Positions 1 to 8,759 of a DNA stretch of 64,000 bases are shown here, in pieces. The DNA is taken from contig NZ_JAKKSL010000001.1 of assembly GCF_022669015.1 (NCBI RefSeq), positions 974,059-1,038,058 on the forward strand, in the 5' to 3' direction. Source of the stretch: Colwellia maritima (GTDB lineage: Bacteria; Pseudomonadota; Gammaproteobacteria; Enterobacterales; Alteromonadaceae). The position numbers and the translations under genes were made by a program. The stretch's first letter is position 1. Each line of letters opens with the position of its first letter. A model generated the notes under the pieces. The model was given only the letters and a program-made list of their open reading frames with translations, was not told the origin of the DNA and did no database searches.

Positions 1-1111
1 TTGTTCTAAGAAAGTATGACCTGCGGTTAATATGTTCTCGGCAAACATCTCTACCGCTTTTTCTTCGCTATGTATATCGAGTTGTAAGCCATTCATCATC
101 GCGTCATTACGATAGGTTTCCACATAATCTAAGGCAATGCGATAGTAAGTCGCTTTTAAGGTTCTAAATTTTTCTGACGTGAACGTTTCGCCCTGTGTGG
201 CAAGTTTTCGGATAAATGATTTAGTGATATCAACTGACATTTTTGATAACCCCCTTGATCATTATCTAAAGACAAATCTTGATGTTTATGATCATAAGTT
301 GCCGCAATATCAACTTGGCATATTCTGTTTGGTGCGTAGTTACGGTACATTTCAGAAAGCACACCAATTTCTAAGCCCCAATCACTAGGAATACGAATAT
401 CACTTAGTACGTCTCGGCGAAATGAGAATTCACCTGCTAAGGGGTATAAGAAACTGTCCATGTATTCAAGGTAGTCACAATGACCAACAGTTTTCTTCAA
501 TGCTTTAATTAATGGCGTAACTAGCAAGCGAGACACTCTGCCGTTAATTTTTCCGCCAAGACAACACGTGCATAATATCCTTTGGAAAATTCATAATTAA
601 ACATCGGATTGGCAACAGGGTAAAGTAATCTATCGAGTAAATCTCTTTCGTACGTTAAAATATCACAATCATGTAACGCTACAGATTCAGCTTTTCCTGA
701 GGCTAGAATGTATCCCATGCAATACCAAACATTGCGGCCTTTGCCTAATTCTTTTGGCGCTAAATTCAGAGCCTGTAATTTAGCATCTATGGCTTGCAAC
801 CTAGGTCCATCATTCCATAACACTCTGTGATGTTGTGGCAACTTACCAAAAAATGATAGGGCATGTTTATATTGGCCTAAATCTGCACGGTCTAAGCCAA
901 TAACTATTTCAGAAAGATATTCCACATCTTTAAGTTTATTAATAATATCGGGTAGCGCTTTGCCTTCTAGCTCTGAAAACAATGAGGGTAAAATAAGCCC
1001 TAGTGGGCGTGTTTTAGAAAATGTTAACAATTCGGCTGCTAGATCATTAGGATCTCGCTGTGCTAAATTGTGTAATGTTGTTACCGTACCGTTTTGATAA
1101 AAATCAGCCAT
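1..1111 (-). CDS. gpgS: Glucosyl-3-phosphoglycerate synthase (GT81-like), partial at left edge, two frame breaks
   Basis: Probable glycosyltransferase joining a sugar nucleotide (usually UDP- or GDP-glucose) to 3-phosphoglycerate, the first step of glucosylglycerate synthesis. Starts at ATG 1109-1111 and runs off the window. Visible family features are VIGLDRADLGQY, a metal/nucleotide-binding HDCD stretch, FSKGYYARV, and PLAGEFSFRRDV followed by SDWGLEIGVLSEMYR. The frame breaks near 552-557, where restoring a base to give GCCGGA links YYARVVLA to GKINGRVSRL. It breaks again near 251-256 in a G/T run, after which the frame reads SKMSVDITKSF to the edge. It lies downstream of the phosphatase and kinase genes in one operon. 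Substrate choice (glucose or mannose) is inferred. Confidence 0.8.
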
Positions 1112-1147
1112 GGGTTACCTCTTTAGATGTTGACTATGTTTACTAAA

Positions 1148-2025
1148 TTAATTAAGTGCCTTGCTTGAATCTAAAACTAGCGAGTTAGCTAGAATTTTTT
1201 GTATAGCTTCTACCCATCCTTCAGGACCATATAAAGTAGTTTGCATCGTTTTATATTGCCGTGACAGGTTAGGAAATTCATGCACCGGAGAACGAATTTG
1301 TACGGCGATGTCGGCAGCTTCAAGCATCGGTACATCATTTTCACCATCACCAAGGGCAATAGTACACAATGAGGTGTTTTTATCTGATGTTTGATTTTTT
1401 TCTAAATAAAATTCACGATACTGTTCAGCTAACCAAAGTAACGCTTGTCCTTTATCGCAATAGCCACCTATATGGAGGAATCTTCCTCCCTGAACAACAT
1501 TGGCTCCTAAATCTAGCATATGATGTACAAATGCTTGCTTCGTTGCTTTGTCACCTAACCATTGAATAGGTTCGCCGTATTGCCTTTTTTTTGCACGTTT
1601 TGCTTCACTTAACGTTAACCCAGTTAAGGTTGATAAAGCGGATTCTGACAAGGTAGAAAACCCTTGGTAACATTGGTCGAATTCATCGGAATTTTTACTT
1701 AGTAAATCTAGCCAGTATTGTCTCGGGAAACAGAAAGATTTTACCCAATAGTTGTTTTCAACTACGGTGCCTTTGGGTTGAGTAGGAAAGGTACCAATAG
1801 GTATGTAAATGGCGGCACCATTCTCTATAATAAACGGGGTATCAAGCTCTAATTCTTGCTTAATTATTTCTATTTCGGCGAGCGTTTTTTGGTATTCAAA
1901 ATAACAGGAATGTTGGCTTGCTTTAATTGTTGCAGTGTTTCACTTGCAGCAATTGACTGATAAGTATAATGGTCAAGTAAAGTGCCATCGAGATCACTAA
2001 AGATAATGTTATTTATCTTGCTCAT
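1148..2025 (-). CDS. Mannosyl/glucosyl-3-phosphoglycerate phosphatase (HAD family), one frame break
   Basis: HAD-superfamily (type IIB) phosphatase of the MpgP/YedP family, expected to remove the phosphate from glucosyl- or mannosyl-3-phosphoglycerate. ATG at 2023-2025 gives an N-terminus with the catalytic motif FSDLDGTLLD. After ILNTKK the frame breaks in the run of six T (six A on the coding strand) at 1885-1890. One more A restores NTKKTLAEIEIIKQELELDT, and the frame then continues to the stop at 1148. The C-terminal half carries the HAD metal motif LGDGENDVPMLEAAD. The restored length of about 292 residues fits the family. It sits between the glycerate kinase and the synthase, as expected for a glucosylglycerate operon. 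Confidence 0.82.
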
Positions 2026-2037
2026 GTTTGATCCTTG

Positions 2038-2928
2038 TTATTTCTCTGCAACCGAAGGCAAAGGGGTATCACTAATTTTACGGTTATAATCTAAATAAAA
2101 AATCACATCAGCATCGTGAGAAATGGTATTGCATCCTTGAACACTAAGCCTTTGGAAATGTTGTGTAAAATTCAATATTTCAGCGGGGGACATTATTTTT
2201 GAATTTGCTATGCCAATATTCCTCGCTTGTAATTTTTGCTCTTGCTCTAATCGCCATTGGTAAACACAGTCAAAAGACGGCGACTGTAGCGCCAACCAAA
2301 AATCCATTTTTTTGTATAATGGTTCGTAGTTATTTTTAAGTTGTTCATTTACATAATGTCGCCATACACCGTTAGCATCATATTGTAATTCAAGTTCATT
2401 CACAGGCGCTTGCAGTTGCTCTTCTGTTTGGGAGGGAACACCCCAACACCAACCTTCTAATAAAATAATATCTACTGGCTTATCAATTAATGTCCACTGT
2501 TCCTCAGGAAAAGGCTCATCAGTAGCTTTATTAAATCGTGGGATAGTAAAACCTGTTTTGTGGTTTTCCAATTGAGATAATACTGATTTCAGCGCAGTTA
2601 TATTATGCGTACCGGGAACGCCTCTAGTGGATAATAGAGGATGAATGTCACGAGATAATTGATTGCGTTTTTCACTAGGTAAATAAAAATCATCTAACGA
2701 CATAACGGCAACATTTAGCTGATGTTTTTCTATTAAATAACTCGATATGAAGTCAGTAAGTGTTGATTTACCACTCCCTTGGCAGCCATTAATGCCAACA
2801 AAGAAAGCCTTAGAGGTTTTTGTAAATTGACTGACAATTTTTTCAGCAAGCGGTATATAATATTGTTCGATTGTGCGCTTGAATTCGGCCGGTAATTTGT
2901 GTTCTTCAATAAAGGTTGAAAGCATCAT
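2038..2928 (-). CDS. D-glycerate kinase-like P-loop kinase
   Basis: P-loop kinase of 296 residues resembling plant/yeast-type D-glycerate 3-kinases and the uridine kinase fold. Walker A is GINGCQGSGKST (about residues 46-57), followed by MSLDDFYLP and the Walker B-like stretch IILLEGWCWG. No membrane segment or signal peptide is seen, so it should be cytoplasmic. It is the first gene of the operon with the HAD phosphatase (12 bases downstream) and the GT81 synthase. A kinase making 3-phosphoglycerate from glycerate would supply the acceptor for the synthase or recycle glycerate when the solute is broken down. The substrate is inferred from context. Confidence 0.75.
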   Translation of the reverse strand: MMLSTFIEEHKLPAEFKRTIEQYYIPLAEKIVSQFTKTSKAFFVGINGCQGSGKSTLTDFISSYLIEKHQLNVAVMSLDDFYLPSEKRNQLSRDIHPLLSTRGVPGTHNITALKSVLSQLENHKTGFTIPRFNKATDEPFPEEQWTLIDKPVDIILLEGWCWGVPSQTEEQLQAPVNELELQYDANGVWRHYVNEQLKNNYEPLYKKMDFWLALQSPSFDCVYQWRLEQEQKLQARNIGIANSKIMSPAEILNFTQHFQRLSVQGCNTISHDADVIFYLDYNRKISDTPLPSVAEK

Positions 2929-3191
2929 TTTTACTCTTGATATATATCTACTACTTTGTATGAATTCAACTTTTATGCCACTTAAATGAAAAGTTTACCT
3001 TTATATCTATGTTGCTGTAAATTAATGGATTTTAATTTTTACTTTTACGTTTTATATTATTTTTGATGTTATAACTTTTATTATATTGTACTAATAAATT
3101 AAAATGCCTCATTTTGGTGCAGAAGGGGGCTGCTAATTGCTTTAAAATTTGCACTCTTTTATAGTGATATTCACTGATAAGGAATAAATGA

Positions 3192-4853
3192 ATGAATCAT
3201 AAAATTATGTTGTTGTTAGCTGCTTGCTCTCAATGTTTTGCTGTTACCGCGAATGCAAAAGAAAATGCAGCATTATCGATGCCAGACAGTTATAGCGCTC
3301 AAGCCGTTAAAAAAATTCTCGACGCTGATGGTAATGCGATAGATGCAGCAATTGCTGCGCAATTTGTCTTAGCGGTTACTTTGCCTGAAGCGGGTAATAT
3401 TGGTGGCGGTGGCTTTATGACGATTTATAAAGACAAAAAAGCAGATTTTTTAGATTACCGGGAAGTTGCGCCAGAAAAAGCACACAGGGATATGTATTTA
3501 GATAAAAAAGGTGATGTTATCCCTTATTTATCTCTATACGGCATATTATCAACAGGTGTGCCTGGCACGGTGGATGGCATGTGGAAAGCGCATCAAAAGT
3601 ATGGCAGTAAAAAATGGACTGAGTTATTAGCCCTGACCATCTCGTTAGCTGAACAAGGCTATATTGTTCATCCAGTTATGCAAAACTCTATAGAGTGGCG
3701 AATAAAGAGTTTTAAGAAAGAAGGGATTAAAGTCAATTTTTCTAAATATTTTGCTCACGCCAAGGCGGGTACTGTTTTTAAACAACCTGATTTAGCAGAG
3801 ACCTTAAAACGTATATCAATTTATGGCAGAGATGGTTTTTATAAGGGTAAAACGGCCAAAATTATTAGCCAGTTTATGGCGAAAAATGGGGGGATTATCG
3901 ACGAAAAAGATTTAGCAAATTACCAAGCAAAATGGCGAAAGCCTTTAGTGAAAAAATGGCGGGAGTATTCTGTTATTACAGCGCCACCACCAAGTTCAGG
4001 TGGTTTAGCTATATTGCAGTGGCTCACTATGTATGATTTGGTAAAAGGCGATAATGTCTATGAGCACAACTCAACTGAGTATATTCATTTATTGTCAGAA
4101 ATTGGGAAACGTGTTTTTGCTGATCGGGCGGAATATTTAGGTGATCCTGATTTTGTTGATGTGCCATCAGAGGCTTTATTAAATGAAGATTATTTAATTA
4201 GTCGAGTTAAAAATATTTCACTTGATAAAATCTCAGCTACTCAAGAGATAAAGCCTGGCCTAAAAGAAAGCACTGACACTACGCATTTTTCCATCGTTGA
4301 TAAGTGGGGTAATGCCGTATCTAATACCACAACTATTAATTATACCTTTGGTAGTGGTGTTATTGTTGAAGGTCTTGGTTTTATTTTGAATGATGAAATG
4401 GACGACTTTAGTGCAAAAGCCGGTGTAGCAAACGTATTTGGCGCTATAGGCGGCAAAGCAAATGAAATTCACCCGAAAAAGCGTATGTTGTCTTCTATGT
4501 CTCCTACAATACTATTAAAAGGAGAAACAGTTGATTTAGTTACGGGATCCCCAGGCGGCACCACAATTATTAGCTCTGTGTATCAATCAATTTTAAATGT
4601 GGTAGAGTTTAATATGAGTGCCTATGAAGCGGTTAACAGTGCTCGCTTTCATCATCAACTATGGCCAAAAGATGAGATAAAGTATTATCCAGGGATTGAT
4701 GCTGAGGTAATCAAAGCATTACATTCGTTAGGGTATATAACAAAAGAAAAAACCTTTGGTGATGTGCAACTTATTTTTAGAGATGATGACACATTTCAAG
4801 CGGCTTCAGAGGCAAGTAAACACAGTAGAGGCGTATCAATTGTACTCAATTAG
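3192..4853 (+). CDS. ggt: Gamma-glutamyltransferase precursor
   Basis: Periplasmic gamma-glutamyltranspeptidase that cleaves glutathione and transfers the gamma-glutamyl group. 553 residues, close to the family norm. An N-terminal signal peptide (about residues 1-22, ending near VTANA) precedes the mature protein. N-terminal features include GGNAIDAA-like DGNAIDAAIA, GGGGFMTIY and a YRE segment for glutamate binding. The autoprocessing/nucleophile threonine lies in DTTHFSIVD, followed by NTTTINYTFGSG. The glycine-rich motif GSPGGTTI is present. The gene stands alone; the next gene is convergent. Start choice: ATG 3192 behind GATAAGGAAT. An overlapping ATG at 3188 is in another frame. Confidence 0.95.
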   Translation: MNHKIMLLLAACSQCFAVTANAKENAALSMPDSYSAQAVKKILDADGNAIDAAIAAQFVLAVTLPEAGNIGGGGFMTIYKDKKADFLDYREVAPEKAHRDMYLDKKGDVIPYLSLYGILSTGVPGTVDGMWKAHQKYGSKKWTELLALTISLAEQGYIVHPVMQNSIEWRIKSFKKEGIKVNFSKYFAHAKAGTVFKQPDLAETLKRISIYGRDGFYKGKTAKIISQFMAKNGGIIDEKDLANYQAKWRKPLVKKWREYSVITAPPPSSGGLAILQWLTMYDLVKGDNVYEHNSTEYIHLLSEIGKRVFADRAEYLGDPDFVDVPSEALLNEDYLISRVKNISLDKISATQEIKPGLKESTDTTHFSIVDKWGNAVSNTTTINYTFGSGVIVEGLGFILNDEMDDFSAKAGVANVFGAIGGKANEIHPKKRMLSSMSPTILLKGETVDLVTGSPGGTTIISSVYQSILNVVEFNMSAYEAVNSARFHHQLWPKDEIKYYPGIDAEVIKALHSLGYITKEKTFGDVQLIFRDDDTFQAASEASKHSRGVSIVLN

Positions 4854-4865
4854 GTAGATAAACAA

Positions 4866-4903
4866 GTGAGTGTATACAGGAACTTATTCACGTTTACACT
4901 CAC
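4866..4903. terminator. Inverted repeat between ggt and siroheme gene
   Basis: GTGAGTGTA (4866-4874) pairs with TACACTCAC (4895-4903) around a 20-base loop, between convergent genes. No clean T-run follows, so a terminator role is only possible. Confidence 0.4.
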
Positions 4904-4949
4904 AAATATTAATCGGAAATACTAATCAATATTAATACCAGATTACTGA

Positions 4950-5915
4950 TTAATCACCACTAACAATTATTTGCGTAATGATATTACTGCCTTTTAATGC
5001 TGCATTTTGTGGCAAGGCTTCATTGCCGACCAGTAAGTAAATGACTTTTTGACCTTGTTGTGCTAATTCAATAGCGTCTTGGAAGTTAATCAATATATGT
5101 GATGGGATATCTTGTGAAAACTTTTCTGCATCTCGTCGTACATATTCAATCAGTTCAATGTTAACTTCCTCATCATAAAAAACGGCATCGGCAAATTGCA
5201 TAGCGCGATGAGCGTTTAATGTTAAATTATCAGGATTACCGCCTTTTGTATAAATGAATATAATTTCACCACAAGGTGGTGCTATTTCTTGTTTGATACT
5301 GGCAATTAATTGCTGTTCCGCTTGTTGTTGCTTGCCATCAAGAACAGCTTGTCCTATTGGCCCTTTTAGTATATTTTCCCAAAAACTACGTCTATTACGT
5401 AAGCCTTTAACTCTTACTTTGACATGATCACGAAACTTGTAGGAAAAATCCGCTAATTTTCCATAGGCTTGTGGTAATGTTTTTTCAATTTGTTCTCGTA
5501 ACATACGAATGAGAATGGGAGAACTACCTGAACTTGATAACGCAATGATCATTGGGCTTCTATCAATAATAGCAGGTGTTATATAAGTACATAGTTCAGG
5601 CTGATCAACAACGTTAGTTAATATTTTTAATGGAACCGCTTCTTGGTAAATTGCTTTATTTACAGACATGTTATCAGTTGCTGCAATGACTAAAGTTATA
5701 TTATCTAAATAACCTGTTTGATAATTATGTTGTAACCAAGTTAATTGATGCTTATCTATCAGTCTTGCAACACTGGTAGAAACTTTCTCACTCATAACAG
5801 TGATATTTGTAGTTGATTTTAGAAGTAATTCAATTTTACGGGTAGCAACTTCACCACCACCAATCACCATGGCAGAGATCTTTTTAGCATCGAGAAAAAC
5901 AGGGAAATATTTCAT
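4950..5915 (-). CDS. Siroheme synthase N-terminal type (precorrin-2 dehydrogenase/ferrochelatase) with cut-short methylase-like tail
   Basis: Converts precorrin-2 to sirohydrochlorin with NAD and then inserts iron to make siroheme. 321 residues. The N-terminal Rossmann part has MVIGGGEVATRKIELLL and LVIAATDN (residues 16-90). ALSSSGSSPILIRMLREQIE (about 125-145) is the CysG/Met8 dimerisation and chelatase region. Residues from about 215 on (IIFIYTKGGNPDNLTLNAHRAM, DAVFYDEEVNIELIEYVRRDAEKF) look like the start of the uroporphyrinogen methyltransferase domain of full CysG, but lack the GDP-type SAM loop and end after about 105 residues, whereas CysG is about 457 long. The methylation step must be done by another enzyme. 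Confidence 0.82.
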   Translation of the reverse strand: MKYFPVFLDAKKISAMVIGGGEVATRKIELLLKSTTNITVMSEKVSTSVARLIDKHQLTWLQHNYQTGYLDNITLVIAATDNMSVNKAIYQEAVPLKILTNVVDQPELCTYITPAIIDRSPMIIALSSSGSSPILIRMLREQIEKTLPQAYGKLADFSYKFRDHVKVRVKGLRNRRSFWENILKGPIGQAVLDGKQQQAEQQLIASIKQEIAPPCGEIIFIYTKGGNPDNLTLNAHRAMQFADAVFYDEEVNIELIEYVRRDAEKFSQDIPSHILINFQDAIELAQQGQKVIYLLVGNEALPQNAALKGSNIITQIIVSGD

Positions 5916-6031
5916 TAAATTACTTAGAAAGGGTTTTTAATATTGGGTAAGTTAATTTTATCACAAGCCAGTTAAAAAATAATAACTAGTAAAATATTAA
6001 TAATCATGTTTCAGCTTTAAAACACAACAAT

Positions 6032-6050
6032 ACAAATAATAATCGTTATC
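6032..6050. promoter_or_regulatory. Putative Fur box upstream of porin-imelysin-dihaem operon
   Basis: The 19 bases ending AATAATCGTTATC match the classical Fur consensus (GATAATGATAATCATTATC) at 14 of 19 positions by eye, about 75 bases before the porin start. It suggests iron repression of the operon; not proven. Confidence 0.5.
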
Positions 6051-6124
6051 AGTTGTAAATGAGTTCGATTGCCATTATTATTAGTGAATGATATTAATTC
6101 TTATTTAGGTTTTTGGTTGTCCTG

Positions 6125-7495
6125 ATGAAAAAGCATTTTATACTTATTGTCGTTTACGGTTTTTTTAGTTTTTCTACCCAAGTGTTGGCGGCTACGCCAA
6201 CACAGTCTGATTTAGAGCTAGCACTAGAGAAACAGCAAAAACAGCTCAAATTAATTGAACAGCAGTTAATGGATTTAAAGTCAGTTTCTGCTAAATCAAC
6301 TGAAAATGAGGTAGCAACGGAATTGCAGAGCGGGACTAGCCAAAAAAAATGGCAGATAAATTCTTATGGTAGCCTTCTTTATAAAAGTGAGGATGTGTAT
6401 CGTAATATTCAAGACACAGATCCTGAGCGTAGAGCGACTACTGACTTAGAACGTGTTGTGCTCGAGTTTGTTTATGATTTTGATGCTCAATGGCAGATGG
6501 AAATTGAGCTTGAATATGAACATGGAGGAACAGGAACAACACTCGAATATGATGGTTTTGAAGAATTTGGTGAGTTTGAAACCGAAATAGAGGCGGGTGG
6601 TGAAGTTATTGTTGAAAAAATGCAAGCCAAATATCGGGCTAATCAATACTTCACAATGAAGATGGGGCATATTTTTGTCCCTGTGGGTTTAGGTACAGAC
6701 TTGCACAAACCGACACAATACTTTTCAACACAGCGATATTGGAGTGAATCGACACTCATACCACAAGTATGGCATGAAACAGGTATTAATTTAGTCAGTA
6801 AATGGCAAGATTTTACTGTGCAGACGTTACTAACTACAGGATTAAATTCAGAATATTTCAGAACTTATAACTGGGTGGCAACAGGGCATCAAAGACGCTT
6901 TGAGTCTGTGAATGCCGATGATTTAGCTTTTACTTTTCGCTTAGATTATGGAAATGTGAAAGCAGGTAAAGGTGTTGGGTTTAGCTACTATACAGGCGAT
7001 ACCTCTGGTAATCGGAATAACAATACCAAAGTGGAGGGTGATGGCAATTTAACCATTTTTGGTCTGCATGGTGCATTTAGTTTTGAAAACTGGTTAGTAC
7101 GTGGTCAATATTTATTTGGGCAATTAGATGATAGCCAAGCTATCACAAATGCCAATAAAACCACTGCGGGCTTAAAGCCTGGAAACTTTTCACAACTCGG
7201 TAGTGAAGCAGAGTCAGCGTTCATCGAGTTATCATATAATAGCCAAGATCTTTTTGATTTAGCGAATCCTCTCTACTTATATTCAACTTATGAGTATGCC
7301 AACCCAATGAAAAAGGTTGAGCAAGGTGAAGCCACAGATCGCTTTGATATGGAATCGATTGCGGTTGGAGTGAATTATTATCCAATCAGCAACATCGTAT
7401 TAAAAGCGGAGCTAGGGCAGAAAATGCATGCACTCAATACGTTAGATAACAGCACAAGCTTTAGCCTATCTATGGGTTATTTCTTTTCTATATAA
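6125..7495 (+). CDS. Outer-membrane beta-barrel porin-like protein
   Basis: About 456 residues from ATG 6125 (an earlier TTG at 6113 is less likely). A signal peptide (MKKHFILIVVYGFF to VLAA) is followed by a short coiled-coil-like segment (LALEKQQKQLKLIEQQLMDLKS), then by many alternating polar/hydrophobic strands rich in aromatic residues, ending with the barrel-type C-terminal strand FSLSMGYFFSI with a terminal aromatic region. This architecture fits phosphate-selective or carbohydrate-type trimeric porins. It is the first gene of an operon with an imelysin and a di-haem lipoprotein, behind a Fur-like box, so an iron-linked role is plausible. The substrate cannot be read from sequence. Confidence 0.7.
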   Translation: MKKHFILIVVYGFFSFSTQVLAATPTQSDLELALEKQQKQLKLIEQQLMDLKSVSAKSTENEVATELQSGTSQKKWQINSYGSLLYKSEDVYRNIQDTDPERRATTDLERVVLEFVYDFDAQWQMEIELEYEHGGTGTTLEYDGFEEFGEFETEIEAGGEVIVEKMQAKYRANQYFTMKMGHIFVPVGLGTDLHKPTQYFSTQRYWSESTLIPQVWHETGINLVSKWQDFTVQTLLTTGLNSEYFRTYNWVATGHQRRFESVNADDLAFTFRLDYGNVKAGKGVGFSYYTGDTSGNRNNNTKVEGDGNLTIFGLHGAFSFENWLVRGQYLFGQLDDSQAITNANKTTAGLKPGNFSQLGSEAESAFIELSYNSQDLFDLANPLYLYSTYEYANPMKKVEQGEATDRFDMESIAVGVNYYPISNIVLKAELGQKMHALNTLDNSTSFSLSMGYFFSI

Positions 7496-7528
7496 CACGA
7501 TTAGTTTACATAAAATTAAGGGAAAAAC

Positions 7529-8675
7529 ATGATCTTTAAGAAATCTTTATTAGCAGCCGCTGTCTCAGCATTGGTATTAACTGCTTGTGGCGGTAGTTCA
7601 TCTGGTGGGGAAGAAACCAATGTTGAACCTACTGGTTTTGAGTTTACAGCAACTGAAATGATTACTAATTTAACCAATGATGTGATTGTTGTGGGATATC
7701 AGAACCTTAATAGTGAAGCTGCTGATTTTTTATTAGCGTTACAAAGTTTAGTCAATACGCCGACTGAAGAAAACTTACTTGCGGCGCAACAAGCATGGAA
7801 AGATGTTCGTGTACCTTGGGAACAAGGTGAAGCCCATATATTCGGACCGGTTGATGCACTTTCTATCGATCCTCATTTAGATACATGGCCTTTAAATACC
7901 AGTGATTTACAAGCATTACTAGATTCTCAAGAAAGTTTTAATGCAGAAGAATTGGCAACTTTTAATGATGATGTACAGGGTTTTCATACCATGGAGTTTT
8001 TATTATTTGGTGATGGTGTTACCACTAATGAAAAACATATTACGGATATGACTTCCCTTGAACGCGAATATCTTTCAGCGGCAGCCGAAGTGTTTAAAGG
8101 ATATACCCAAACGTTATATGATGCATGGGTAGTAGCGAATAATCCTAATATTGAAAATTCGCCTGCTTACAAAGAATTATTACTGACAGCAAACAATGAT
8201 GTCTATGCATCACAGCTAGGCGTAGTGGAAGAATTAATCAATGGTATGATCGGTATTGTTGATGAAGTTGGTAATGGTAAAATTGCAGAACCTTTTGGTA
8301 GTAGCATTTCGAATATTGATACCTCAAAAGTTGAGTCTCAATATAGTTGGAATTCATTAGCCGATTTTACCGATAATATTCGTGGCGTACAAAATGTTTA
8401 CCGTGGCGAATTTTTAGGGCAATCAGACAAGTCAGGTATCATCGATTTTGTTAGTGCAGCAGATGCTGAACTTGCGACAAGAATAGACGCTGAAATAGTT
8501 GATGCCATTGCGGCAATAGAAGCTATTATTCGGCGAATCAGATTTACCATTTAGGCAAGCCATTAATGATGAAGAGGGACGTGTGCGAATTCAAACCGCC
8601 ATTGACGCTTTATCTATTCTACAAACTTCTCTAGAAAATGATGTATTAACTAAGTTGCAAACATGGCAACAGTAA
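7529..8675 (+). CDS. Imelysin-family lipoprotein (iron-regulated, ICMP-like), one frame break
   Basis: Imelysin (IrpA/ICMP) family protein. The N-terminus is a lipoprotein signal with lipobox LTAC. The family motif GxHxxE is present as GFHTMEFLLFG (about residues 150-160), with GPVDALSIDPHLDTWP before it. The open frame ends at 8554, but the next frame continues with family-like sequence (ESDLPFRQAINDEEGRVRI, then SILQTSLENDVLTKLQTWQQ) to TAA 8673-8675. Restoring two bases at 8530-8534 to give GCCGGC joins the halves as EAIIAGESD. Lies 33 bases after the porin and before the di-haem gene. Family members are usually iron-linked and surface-exposed; whether it is a peptidase or a metal binder is not settled. 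Confidence 0.85.
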
Positions 8676-8705
8676 ACTAATTAATCTCAAGTCATTTTGT
8701 ATTTA

Positions 8706-8731
8706 ATTGTTGTGCCGCACGGCACAACAAT
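8706..8731. promoter_or_regulatory. Near-perfect palindrome between imelysin and di-haem genes
   Basis: Twelve-base arms around a central CA: TTGTTGTGCCG at 8707-8717 and CGGCACAACAA at 8720-8730, extended by one A-T pair. It sits 30 bases after the imelysin stop and about 30 before the next start. No T-run follows, so an operator, an mRNA-processing hairpin or an attenuator is more likely than a simple terminator. Confidence 0.6.
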
Positions 8732-8759
8732 AGTAAGTAGACTCCTGGAACTATTAATA

